Assembly: GCA_964535545.1 (NCBI GenBank)
Contig: CAZHUT010000005.1
Location: 1-31,586, forward strand
Reading direction: 5' to 3'
Length of the DNA: 31,586 bases
From: DALYCO01 sp964535545
GTDB lineage: Bacteria; Patescibacteriota; Minisyncoccia; Phycocordibacterales; UBA9973
Position 1 is the first letter of the stretch; every line of letters starts with the position of its first letter. The notes beneath the pieces are model-generated. The model saw only the letters and a list, made by a program, of their open reading frames with translations. It was not told the origin of the DNA and did not search any database. This document shows, piece after piece, positions 14,489 to 20,876 of the stretch. A program made the position numbers and the translations under genes.

Positions 14489-15116
14489 GTTTTTTCAAGA
14501 GGTATATGCCAACATACGAGAGCGGCGTATAGGCAATACCCATAATTACTTTGTAAATCCACCATGGGATGATCATGCCGACGAGTGCCGGCCAAGAATA
14601 CATTCCGGCAAAGGCAACGAGCATGAAGATAACCGTATCGAGAAATTGCGACCAGATATTCGATAGGTTTGAGCGGAGCCAGAAATGTTTTCCGCCGGTT
14701 TTCGCTTTGAAGAAAAAGAAAGCCAAGACATCTTGGTATTCTCCAATGACAAAGGCGAGCAACGATGCAATTGAAATCCGGATTGAGACACCAAACATCA
14801 TGTTGTACGCATCATGGGCCCACATGCTTGATTGGGACCACGGCATGATGATTGAGATGATATTGAAGATGGTGAACGCAAGCGTTGCTAGAAATCCGGC
14901 CAGGACAAAATTACGGGCCATATGCTTGCCATACACTTCCCCGATGATATCAGTCATAAGGAAGACGAATGGGAAATAAAAGACGGAAACGGAGAGGTGT
15001 GTACCGAACAGAAACGGCATTGTTTTCAAACCAAGCGTATTTGCAGCGATGAGAGCGGTGAGATACAGAACGAGACAGATAAGGATTTTTTTATAATCAG
15101 ATTGAGTAAATTCCAT
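14463..15116 (-). CDS. yhhQ: YhhQ/VUT-family transporter (queuosine precursor type)
   Basis: 217 residues from the ATG at 15116; a longer frame starts at a TTG (15137) next to a terminator, so I prefer 15116. About six hydrophobic segments, e.g. ILICLVLYLTALIAANTLG, VFYFPFVFLMTDIIGEVYG (the conserved D-I-x-G-E-V-Y-G signature), VLAGFLATLAFTIFNIISII, and LSNIWSQFLDTVIFMLVAF (S/N-Q-x-x-D signature). Family members import queuine precursors (preQ0/preQ1) for tRNA modification. No queuosine biosynthesis gene is in the window. A leader RNA with its own promoter and terminator lies directly upstream, the arrangement expected for a riboswitch. Confidence 0.9.
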   Translation of the reverse strand: MEFTQSDYKKILICLVLYLTALIAANTLGLKTMPFLFGTHLSVSVFYFPFVFLMTDIIGEVYGKHMARNFVLAGFLATLAFTIFNIISIIMPWSQSSMWAHDAYNMMFGVSIRISIASLLAFVIGEYQDVLAFFFFKAKTGGKHFWLRSNLSNIWSQFLDTVIFMLVAFAGMYSWPALVGMIIPWWIYKVIMGIAYTPLSYVGIYLLKKHDYKTDQN

Positions 15117-15138
15117 GAGAGTTTTGTTAATTGCCAAC

Positions 15139-15161
15139 TAAAAAACCGCCCAAGAGGCGGC
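15139..15161 (-). terminator. Terminator between leader RNA and the YhhQ-type gene
   Basis: Minus strand GCCGCC (15156-15161), loop TCTTG, GGCGGT (15145-15150) then TTTTTT (15139-15144). It sits about 20 bases before the ATG at 15116, so read-through would be needed for expression from the promoter at 15254-15281. Confidence 0.8.
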
Positions 15162-15247
15162 TTTGTTCGACAAAACAAAATCACCCCTTACGCGGTTGCA
15201 GCGCTGACTTCCCCTGTCCAGATTGCTTTGTGGCGAGTGAGTAACAT
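15139..15247 (-). ncRNA. Candidate leader/small RNA, about 110 nt
   Basis: Minus strand transcript expected from about 15247 (extended -10 upstream) to the T-run at 15139. It has no open frame of note and contains several short stems, e.g. TTTGTT/AACAAA around TTGTCG, and the CAGCGCTG self-complement. A riboswitch or attenuator for the transporter gene, or an independent small RNA, is inferred from promoter + structured segment + terminator + gene. It does not fit the preQ1 class I-III, TPP, THF or SRP RNA consensus that I can recall. Part of it is loosely colinear with the 16S rRNA helix 44 start (GCCAC..AAAG, 22-23 bases later GAAGTC, 13 later CAACCGC). Confidence 0.45.
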
Positions 15248-15253
15248 ACACCC

Positions 15254-15281
15254 AGATTAGCAAAATATCTGGAAAAAGCAA
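15254..15281 (-). promoter_or_regulatory. Promoter of the leader RNA
   Basis: Minus strand TTGCTT (15276-15281), 16-base spacer, TAATCT (15254-15259) preceded by TGC. The TAATCT box recurs at rplK and secE. Confidence 0.55.
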
Positions 15282-15312
15282 AAGCCGGGCGCGCTTCGCG
15301 CGCCCGGCTTTT
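15280..15312 (-). terminator. GC-rich terminator after the NHL-repeat protein gene
   Basis: AAAAGCCGGGCGCGC (15280-15294) pairs with GCGCGCCCGGCTTTT (15298-15312), loop TTC; a 15-bp stem starting 5 bases after the stop codon, then TTTT on the minus strand. Confidence 0.9.
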
Positions 15313-15316
15313 CAAA

Positions 15317-17305
15317 CTAATGTCCACTTATTGTAGTCATCCCGACACTCGGTTGATTGATTGTAAATAAGCCATCAGATGTATCATCAATAACATGCCC
15401 ATTCGGCTCAACATAGATCACACGTGCTTGATAGAGTCCTTGATGTTGGATAGTTCCAAGATTTGAATAATAGGCAGAAATAGGAATTGTTACTAACTCT
15501 GAACCATCATTTATTGTAGTGTATGATGTGCTCGGATTCGTACTAATCACACTAAAAGTATATTGTTGCGCTGAGGGTATCCCGGGATTTCGAAAATCAA
15601 ATACAAAACCTATTTGAGCATTTGTTGGGATATTACAACTTTTCCAAGAAACTGTTGTTCTTTGACCGGCTACAAAAACCTCTCCGCCATTTGGAGACAA
15701 AACTTGGAGAGAAGGTGCCGAATTCACGTTACAGATTGTAGCTGATGTTCGATACTGGCTATTTGCACTTGTCGACACTGATGAATCAGTAGTCACTGCA
15801 ATCTGAGAACACGGTGAGAATTTCACAATGCGTGCATTCTTCCAATCTGAAATATAGATGTTATTTGCTTTATCAATAGTCATACCAAGCGGATATGAAA
15901 TCTGGCCGTTACCTGAACCAAATGAAGCAAACTGTCCGAGATAGTTTCCACTCTGATCAAATTTTTGAACGCGATTGCCATGAGCTTCAACGACATAGAG
16001 ATATCCGTTCGAATCGAAGTGGAGGTCAGCCGGATTCTTAAACTGGCCATTGCCAGTACCTGCTGTACCAAACTGATTGAGGTACACGCCATTTGAGTTG
16101 AACACTTGCACGCGATTCGCCTGATTATTGTCTACCACATACACATTACCGTTCGGGGCAATTGCAATACCGCGAAGATCTGAGAACTGTCCATTACCTG
16201 TTCCGTATGAACCGAAGGTCAGGAGCATGTTTCCATTTGCATCAAACTTTACAACACGGCGATTATCAATATCAGTGACATACATATTTCCAGACTGATC
16301 AAACTTCACTGCGCCCGGATGATTCAAGATCGTGTCACCAAATGTAGCAAGGTGGGTACCAGTTCCAGAGAATTTTACGATGCGATTGTTATATGTATCA
16401 GCAACATAAACATTGCCTGAAGCATCGACGCCCAAGCCATATGGACGATCGAGCTGCCCATTTCCTGAGCCATATGAGCCGAATTTCAAGACAAAATTTC
16501 CATTTGCATCAAATTTCTGAACGACGTTGTTGTGCGTATCAGGAACATAGATATTTCCCTGAGCATCTGCATCAAGTTCGTACGGCATATCAAACTGGCC
16601 ATTGCCTGAGCCATATGAGCCAAATTTGCCGGCAAATTGGTAGCCAGATGCCGCACATGATGTTTCAGTTTTTGTTGCAGTAGGAGTAACCGTCGGCACA
16701 GATGTCGTTTCTAGACATGGCTTACCAGTAAACGCGTTAAAGCGTGATCCGAGACTGCAACCTGTTTCAGTTGAGCTGCTTGGTCGCAGTGGAGTTACCG
16801 GAAACGGAGCAGGAACTTCGGTTGGAGCTGGAATGAGTGCCGCACGTGTGCGAGGGCCAACGGAACCGGTTGCTTCAAGTCCTCGGTCTGCCTGGAACTT
16901 TTTTACCGCAGCTTCTGTGGCTCGGCCATAATAACCAGTCACCTCTTCCTTGAGATAGCCGGCGTCCTTGAGTACAGACTGAAGCACTTTAACTTCAGCA
17001 TCATTGGTGCCTTTTGAAAGCGTCTTGGTAATCACAGCAGGAGGTATAGCAGGTCCAGGAAGATTTGGGTTTTGGCGAATATCAGTAATCATGACTGTGC
17101 CAGATTTTTGCACAGACGCAGTTGGGGCAACCGGGTTGCGTAATGCAGAAATGACCTGAGCAGAGACCTGGCTCTGAAGCTCGGCCACCTGCTGCTTCAG
17201 GCTAGTGATTTCTTTAAGCAGATCATCGACGGTGACCGCTTTCGCCTGAGCCGCACCGACACACACCATAGTGAGAACCAAAAACGCACCGATATATTTT
17301 TTCAT
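15317..17305 (-). CDS. Secreted cell-wall protein with six NHL repeats
   Basis: 662 residues. Signal peptide 1-22 (MKKYIGAFLVLTMVCVGAAQ). Coiled coil 25-50 (LLKEITSLKQQVAELQSQV). Peptidoglycan-binding domain about 98-158 (NDAEVKVLQSVLKDAGYL, YYGRATEAAVKKFQ, ATGSVGPRTRAAL). A Thr/Ser/Pro linker with three Cys (160-220). Six NHL repeats about 222-505, each with FGS-GNGQ, a GNIYV-D strand and NRVVKFD; six repeats make a beta-propeller. C-terminal Ig-like domain about 530-662 opening with LSPNGGEVFVAGQ, like Kre9/KNH modules. The repeats are also visible in the DNA (a 'GGCCATTGCC(T/A)G' unit recurs). Likely a wall-attached binding scaffold. A TATAAT at 17335-17340 may be its promoter. Confidence 0.88.
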   Translation of the reverse strand: MKKYIGAFLVLTMVCVGAAQAKAVTVDDLLKEITSLKQQVAELQSQVSAQVISALRNPVAPTASVQKSGTVMITDIRQNPNLPGPAIPPAVITKTLSKGTNDAEVKVLQSVLKDAGYLKEEVTGYYGRATEAAVKKFQADRGLEATGSVGPRTRAALIPAPTEVPAPFPVTPLRPSSSTETGCSLGSRFNAFTGKPCLETTSVPTVTPTATKTETSCAASGYQFAGKFGSYGSGNGQFDMPYELDADAQGNIYVPDTHNNVVQKFDANGNFVLKFGSYGSGNGQLDRPYGLGVDASGNVYVADTYNNRIVKFSGTGTHLATFGDTILNHPGAVKFDQSGNMYVTDIDNRRVVKFDANGNMLLTFGSYGTGNGQFSDLRGIAIAPNGNVYVVDNNQANRVQVFNSNGVYLNQFGTAGTGNGQFKNPADLHFDSNGYLYVVEAHGNRVQKFDQSGNYLGQFASFGSGNGQISYPLGMTIDKANNIYISDWKNARIVKFSPCSQIAVTTDSSVSTSANSQYRTSATICNVNSAPSLQVLSPNGGEVFVAGQRTTVSWKSCNIPTNAQIGFVFDFRNPGIPSAQQYTFSVISTNPSTSYTTINDGSELVTIPISAYYSNLGTIQHQGLYQARVIYVEPNGHVIDDTSDGLFTINQPSVGMTTISGH

Positions 17306-17334
17306 GCAAATGGCTTAGTTTTTATAATAGGTTT

Positions 17335-17340
17335 ATTATA
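17335..17340 (-). promoter_or_regulatory. -10 box of the NHL-repeat gene
   Basis: Minus strand TATAAT with no good -35; start point about 22-24 bases before the ATG at 17305. Further upstream a hairpin GGATAG...CTATCC spans about 17363-17392. Nothing else is recognised between 17341 and 17416. Confidence 0.4.
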
Positions 17341-17416
17341 TCCCTTCCAAAAGTGAAAGGATAGCTACCTATGGAGACGAGCCTATCCAATCCTCCTTAC
17401 AGTCTGGGTAGCACAA

Positions 17417-17440
17417 AAGCCCCTTTCGGGGGCTTTGCTA
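17417..17440 (-). terminator. Terminator after rplK
   Basis: AAAGCCCC (17417-17424) pairs with GGGGCTTT (17430-17437) across TTTCG; TTTTG follows on the minus strand. It isolates rplK from any downstream ribosomal gene. Confidence 0.8.
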
Positions 17441-17444
17441 AGTA

Positions 17445-17873
17445 TTAGTCAACGATTGTGAATCCGCCTGAACGAGCTGAGCCTGCAACGATCTTCATTG
17501 CTGCTTCGATGTCGTTTGCATTAAGGTCTGGCATCTTGATTTCAGCAATTTCACGAAGCTGAGCTTTTGTGATCTTGCCTACTTTTGAAGTATTAGGCTT
17601 GCCTGAACCCTTTTCAACACCAGCTGCCTTTGTGAGGAGGGTGATGACTGGAGGAGTCTTGATTTCGAAATCGTATGTACGATCTTCGTAAACCTGGAGT
17701 TTAACACCAACCAACTGGCCAATCTGTTTCTGAGTAGCTGCGTTGAACTTAGTAACGAAGTCACCAATGTTCACGCCGGCCTGACCGAGCGCAGGACCAA
17801 GTGGTGGAGCTGGTGTCGCCTTTCCGGCTGGCACCTGCAATTTGATTTTCTTTGTAACCTTTTTTGCTGCCAT
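17445..17873 (-). CDS. rplK: Large ribosomal subunit protein uL11
   Basis: 142 residues (E. coli 141). Forms the L11 stalk base of the 50S subunit that contacts elongation factors. Seen: KLQVPAGKATPAPPLGPALG (11-30) with the conserved Pro-Pro-hinge, GVNIGDFVTKFN, and a C-terminal RNA-binding part with KVGKITKAQLREIAEIKMPDLNAND, ending SARSGGFTIVD. The ATG at 17873 starts the conserved region; the frame extends upstream to 17993 but into the promoter. The promoter at 17944-17972 gives a leader of about 60 bases. It is not followed by rplA as in most bacteria; a terminator comes directly after. No Shine-Dalgarno. Confidence 0.98.
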   Translation of the reverse strand: MAAKKVTKKIKLQVPAGKATPAPPLGPALGQAGVNIGDFVTKFNAATQKQIGQLVGVKLQVYEDRTYDFEIKTPPVITLLTKAAGVEKGSGKPNTSKVGKITKAQLREIAEIKMPDLNANDIEAAMKIVAGSARSGGFTIVD

Positions 17874-17943
17874 AAAAATTAAGTAATTGCGGGCCGGAAG
17901 TGAGAAGCATTCCAGTCCCCTAACTAAATAGCGTAACGGGGTT

Positions 17944-17972
17944 AGATTAACACGAAAATGGGGGTTATGCAA
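17944..17972 (-). promoter_or_regulatory. Promoter of rplK
   Basis: Minus strand TTGCAT (17967-17972), 17 bases, TAATCT (17944-17949) preceded by TGT. Start near 17937. Confidence 0.65.
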
Positions 17973-18006
17973 TAGGTTGTTTTCAGACCCCATAAGAGGC
18001 TATAAA

Positions 18007-18015
18007 TGCTATACT
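18007..18015 (+). promoter_or_regulatory. Extended -10 of the SET gene, leaderless spacing
   Basis: TGC-TATACT (18007-18015), then exactly six bases (TTTTTC) to the ATG at 18022. Confidence 0.7.
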
Positions 18016-18021
18016 TTTTTC

Positions 18022-18522
18022 ATGTCAGAAGTCCTCGTCAAAGACTCCCTAATAGCCGGTAAAGGTGTTTTTGCCACACAAAACATCTTAAAAGATACGG
18101 AAGTGCTTGCTATTGATGATTCAAATGAAGTCAGCAATCCTGAGACTGTTCCAGAAGAACACAAGGATCATTTAGACTATTTAGCAAATGGGAAAATAGT
18201 ACTCATGCAATCTCCAGAGGTATATATAAATCATTCTTGTGACCCAAACACATATGTAAAAACTATTGATGGAAAACGACGCGTTATTGCCATGAGAGAT
18301 ATATCAAGTGGAGAAGAAATAACATATGATTACGCAATTAATGGAGATTACGAATGGGGTGTTCCCTGCAACTGCGGCTCTGCAAATTGCCGCAAAGTAA
18401 TTAGTCCCAATTTTTGGGACTTACCACTCGAACGTCAAAAAGAATATGCACCATACTTGGATGATTGGTTTGTTGAAAAATATAAAGATAAGGTTAAGGC
18501 ATTGCTCAAAAATAGTAATTAA
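18022..18522 (+). CDS. SET-domain protein lysine methyltransferase
   Basis: 166 residues from the ATG at 18022; a longer frame to 17977 would start upstream of the -10 box. SET core motifs: AGKGVFA (12-18), YINHSCDPN (68-76, SAM and substrate pocket), RDISSGEEITYDY (92-104, catalytic Tyr), and a post-SET CNCGSANC (Cys116, Cys118, Cys123) which, with the Cys in NHSC, binds zinc. SET enzymes methylate lysines on proteins, using SAM; targets in bacteria are mostly unknown. It lies on the strand opposite to nusG and rplK and separates them; a ribosomal or translation-factor substrate is only a guess from the neighbours. It shares a bidirectional terminator with nusG. Confidence 0.92.
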   Translation: MSEVLVKDSLIAGKGVFATQNILKDTEVLAIDDSNEVSNPETVPEEHKDHLDYLANGKIVLMQSPEVYINHSCDPNTYVKTIDGKRRVIAMRDISSGEEITYDYAINGDYEWGVPCNCGSANCRKVISPNFWDLPLERQKEYAPYLDDWFVEKYKDKVKALLKNSN

Positions 18523-18547
18523 AAAACCCGGACAAACCGGGCTTTTT
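18522..18547. terminator. Bidirectional terminator between the SET gene and nusG
   Basis: CCCGG (18527-18531), loop ACAAA, CCGGG (18537-18541), flanked by A-run and T-run so that it works for both convergent genes. Confidence 0.82.
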
Positions 18548-18550
18548 AAT

Positions 18551-19099
18551 TTAGAGTTTTTTGACTTGTGTGAAATCCAATTCCACTGGAGTTTCGCGGC
18601 CGAACATTGAGACGAGCACGCGAACCTTTCCACGTTCATGGTCAACTGATTCAACTTTACCTTCGAGATCCTTGAACGGACCATCGCCGATGCGAACAAG
18701 TTCGCCGAGACTGAGATCGATGTTGTGCTTTGCCTTAACATCGCCATCCATTGCCTTGAAGAGAGCGTCTACTTCCTGTTTGTTGAGCGGAACTGGGTTA
18801 ACACCAGCACCAACGAATCCAGTAACGCGAGGAGTGTTTCGAACAACATACCATGAGTCGTCAGTCACCACCATGTCTACGAGAACGTAACCAGGGTATA
18901 CTTTTTCTTCAACTTCTGAACGCTTTCCTGCTTTGACTTTGATCTTCTTTTCCTTCGGCACAATCACGTTGAAGATTTTTTCCTGCATTCCCATACTATC
19001 AATACGCTGCTTCAAGTTACGAGCAACTGCATCTTCGTATCCGGCATATGTGTGGACCGCGTACCAATTGCGCTCCCCTTGTAGTTCTTGTTTTGCCAT
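18551..19099 (-). CDS. nusG: Transcription elongation/antitermination factor NusG
   Basis: 182 residues. N-terminal NGN domain (about 1-115: NWYAVHTYAGYEDAVARNL, then VYPGYVLVDMVVTDDSWYVV and TPRVTGFVG) that binds RNA polymerase, and a KOW domain (about 125-182: LGELVRIGDGPFKDLEGKV, ending ELDFTQVKKL) that binds ribosomal S10 or Rho. NusG couples transcription with translation. It begins 26 bases after the secE stop, with no Shine-Dalgarno (CTTTTATAAACTATG). Confidence 0.97.
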   Translation of the reverse strand: MAKQELQGERNWYAVHTYAGYEDAVARNLKQRIDSMGMQEKIFNVIVPKEKKIKVKAGKRSEVEEKVYPGYVLVDMVVTDDSWYVVRNTPRVTGFVGAGVNPVPLNKQEVDALFKAMDGDVKAKHNIDLSLGELVRIGDGPFKDLEGKVESVDHERGKVRVLVSMFGRETPVELDFTQVKKL

Positions 19100-19125
19100 A
19101 GTTTATAAAAGTGAGTTAACTATAA

Positions 19126-19308
19126 TTAATAACCCAAAAGCTTCTGGAGGCCAGTTGAGAATAGGAAATCAAAGAAACCGAGGAGGTATGCAACGATGCC
19201 TGCGATGAGGATCACAGCCACGGTATACCAAATAACCTGGCTCTGAGTTGGCCATGTAACATGCTTAAGTTCTGCTTTTGTTTCGCGGAGATATGAGCTG
19301 ATTGACAT
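19126..19308 (-). CDS. secE: Preprotein translocase subunit SecE
   Basis: 60 residues, the short single-helix type of SecE. Amphipathic start SSYLRETKAELKHVTWPTQ with the conserved WPT motif, and one TM helix (VIWYTVAVILIAGIVAYLLG, about 26-45). It stabilises SecY in the translocon. The order secE-nusG is conserved in bacteria. Its promoter and a hairpin/T-run (19325-19339) lie upstream, which could attenuate both genes. Confidence 0.95.
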   Translation of the reverse strand: MSISSYLRETKAELKHVTWPTQSQVIWYTVAVILIAGIVAYLLGFFDFLFSTGLQKLLGY

Positions 19309-19324
19309 AAATAAGTATTTTTAA

Positions 19325-19339
19325 AAGCCCCGCGGGGCT
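19325..19339 (-). promoter_or_regulatory. Hairpin with T-run inside the secE leader
   Basis: Minus strand AGCCCCGCGGGGCT (perfect 14-base palindrome) followed by TTTTAAAAA. It lies between the predicted secE promoter and the secE ATG, so it can act as an attenuator or as the terminator of an upstream transcript. Confidence 0.55.
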
Positions 19340-19347
19340 CTAGATAC

Positions 19348-19376
19348 AGATTACATGAAAACAGCATAGGAGTCAA
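19348..19376 (-). promoter_or_regulatory. Promoter of secE-nusG
   Basis: Minus strand TTGACT (19371-19376), 17 bases, TAATCT (19348-19353). Start near 19341, about 33 bases before the secE ATG. No tRNA (a common secE neighbour) could be folded from 19340-19430; a hairpin CCCCTG/CAGGGG is present at about 19394-19413. Confidence 0.7.
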
Positions 19377-19428
19377 ATGCCTGCCCTGCGAAGCCCCTGG
19401 CGAAGCACAGGGGCCCAAATAGCTATAT

Positions 19429-19457
19429 TTGACAAGGCTTAAACCACGGTTTATAAT
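19429..19457 (+). promoter_or_regulatory. Perfect consensus sigma-70 promoter
   Basis: TTGACA (19429-19434), 17 bases, TATAAT (19452-19457). Start near 19464. The leader of about 54 bases contains an ATCCC/GGGAT hairpin. Confidence 0.9.
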
Positions 19458-19517
19458 TCGGGCAATATTTTTTCAAACATCCCTTCACTGGGATACAAAA
19501 AACAATCACAAGAGAAC

Positions 19518-19880
19518 ATGACACATGTGTATCTGGTCTCCGCGCGGGACAAAAATACAGCGCAAAAAGCAGTAGAAACATTAATTAATCAGGCAGTAAC
19601 CAACGGCCTGGACACCAGAATCTTCCACGAGGGGTCAGACGAAACTGACGAAATCGTGGCTAAATTCGAAGGCAAAATGATTCCGGTGGCCAGCGATTCT
19701 GACTTGAAACGTGGAGGCAAACCAGCAATTGAAAGGCTGACAAGAGACCACCCTTCCGATGTGGCAATCATAGTGGTAAACCCTACTACTCATGCTCAAT
19801 TATTTGAAGCCTACCCACACACACCAATGCCTACTAAAAAAGCAGCACGCAAAAAACGCACTGCGAGCGCAGGCAGCTAA
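19518..19880 (+). CDS. Small unknown protein with basic C-terminal tail
   Basis: 120 residues. N-terminal 100 residues look like a compact alpha/beta domain (MTHVYLVSARDKNTAQKAVE, IVAKFEGKMIPVASDSDLKR, VAIIVVNPTTHAQLFEAY); the last 18 residues are Lys/Arg-rich (TKKAARKKRTASAGS), as in nucleic-acid-binding tails. No signal peptide or TM; family not recognised. The strongest promoter of the window drives it, and a good terminator follows, so the gene is probably abundant and monocistronic. RNA- or DNA-binding is inferred from the tail only. Confidence 0.7.
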   Translation: MTHVYLVSARDKNTAQKAVETLINQAVTNGLDTRIFHEGSDETDEIVAKFEGKMIPVASDSDLKRGGKPAIERLTRDHPSDVAIIVVNPTTHAQLFEAYPHTPMPTKKAARKKRTASAGS

Positions 19881-19916
19881 TTTCACTCCACACAGTATTG
19901 TATTTGCTCACAAAGC

Positions 19917-19955
19917 AAAATCCCCTGGGTCTTCCAACCTCAGGGGATTTTTTTA
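19917..19955. terminator. Bidirectional terminator
   Basis: AAAATCCCCTG (19917-19927) pairs with CAGGGGATTTT (19941-19951), inner GGT/ACC; T-runs on both sides. Shared by the gene at 19518 (+) and the SIMPL gene (-). Confidence 0.9.
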
Positions 19956-19972
19956 TCTGCTCTAAAATTCTA

Positions 19973-20788
19973 CTAGCGGATTTCGTAGGTAATACTGACG
20001 TTTGATGAGTACTTATTCTCGCCAGTTGGAAGTGGTGCAGCTTCTGGAGCTGCTGCTCCGCCTACGCCGTAGGCCATATCCATTGCCTTTGAGTACATTG
20101 GGTATGGAGTATTGCCATTTTCACTGAAGTTGACGATGCGGACGAGCTTAACTCCGAGCTGCTTTGCCAATTCCTGCGCTTTTCCTTTTGCGTCATCGAT
20201 TGCTTTTGCTCGAGCTTCTGCCTTGATAGCATCATCGTTATCAACGGTAAAGTTTGGACCAGTGATGTTTGAAACACCGAGAGCGCCCAAACCAGTGACG
20301 ATTGTGCCAGCTTGGTCAGTCTTGCGGACTTTTACTGTAATAGTTTCTGAGACTGAGTAACCGACGAGGACATTCTTGCCGTTTGTCGGTGGGCAGTACT
20401 GTCCAGCGAGACATGCAACTGCTTTTTCCTGCCATTCATAACGTGGATAGCCATTATAATCTGAAGTCTTGATATCCTTGTCCGCGATACCCTGAGCCTT
20501 CAAATAATCCATGGCCTTCTTCGTAATGTCAGTAACTGTCTTCTGAGCTTCTTCCATTGTCTTTGCGTCCTTGCTTGCAGTGAAGCTAATCTCTGCAATG
20601 TCTGGCACGGCGAAGGCCTCCCCTTCTCCAGAAACACTAATAGTATTAGTTGCAGTTGTGCCACTGCCGATGAATCGAACTTCTTTCATGGCGCCAACGG
20701 CCTTAAATACAAGAAAGATTCCGAGAACGACGAGTACGAATGCTAATGCTCGCGCAATGCGAGGTGTGTAGTCTCCAAATGGTTGCAT
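19973..20788 (-). CDS. SIMPL-domain (DUF541) membrane-anchored protein
   Basis: 271 residues. One N-terminal TM anchor (about 12-30, IARALAFVLVVLGIFLVF) then a SIMPL domain (about 45-271): TISVSGEGEAFAVPDIAEIS, SDYNGYPRYEW, GYSVSETITVKVRK, KAQELAKQLGVKLVRIVNFS, and the final SSNVSITYEIR. Domain members (BP26/OMP28, periplasmic immunogenic proteins) are extracytoplasmic and linked to envelope and oxidative stress, without a known enzyme activity. There is an insertion with two Cys (CLAGQYC). It follows the MacB-like permease gene with an 88-base gap and has its own TGC-TATAAT extended -10 at 20865-20873. Confidence 0.88.
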   Translation of the reverse strand: MQPFGDYTPRIARALAFVLVVLGIFLVFKAVGAMKEVRFIGSGTTATNTISVSGEGEAFAVPDIAEISFTASKDAKTMEEAQKTVTDITKKAMDYLKAQGIADKDIKTSDYNGYPRYEWQEKAVACLAGQYCPPTNGKNVLVGYSVSETITVKVRKTDQAGTIVTGLGALGVSNITGPNFTVDNDDAIKAEARAKAIDDAKGKAQELAKQLGVKLVRIVNFSENGNTPYPMYSKAMDMAYGVGGAAAPEAAPLPTGENKYSSNVSITYEIR

Positions 20789-20864
20789 ATGGTTTTTACA
20801 AATTAATTATTAATAACTTATACATATATAATGACGAACTGCTCACCAGGTTCTTACAAAAACA

Positions 20865-20873
20865 ATTATAGCA
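20865..20873 (-). promoter_or_regulatory. Extended -10 for the SIMPL gene
   Basis: Minus strand TGC-TATAAT just after the permease stop codon; leader of about 70 bases before the ATG at 20788. Confidence 0.55.
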
Positions 20874-20876
20874 TGC

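Noticed and set aside
15117..15137. TTG start at 15137 for the YhhQ-type transporter
   Set aside because: It lies right at the end of the T-run of the leader terminator; the ATG at 15116 is more plausible.
16000..16660. Direct DNA repeats in the NHL region as a mobile or CRISPR-like array
   Set aside because: The repeats are in frame, diverged and about 130-140 bases apart, which fits the six protein blades rather than a repeat array.
17977..18021. N-terminal extension of the SET protein
   Set aside because: It would begin upstream of the -10 box at 18010-18015, which positions transcription at the ATG at 18022.
19340..19430. Possible tRNA upstream of secE (minus strand GGGGCTT ... GAGCCCC could pair as an acceptor stem)
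   Set aside because: No T-arm GTTCRANNC and the anticodon arm does not fold properly (mismatched stem, pyrimidine at position 37). The 3' arm is better explained as part of the palindrome AGCCCCGCGGGGCT.
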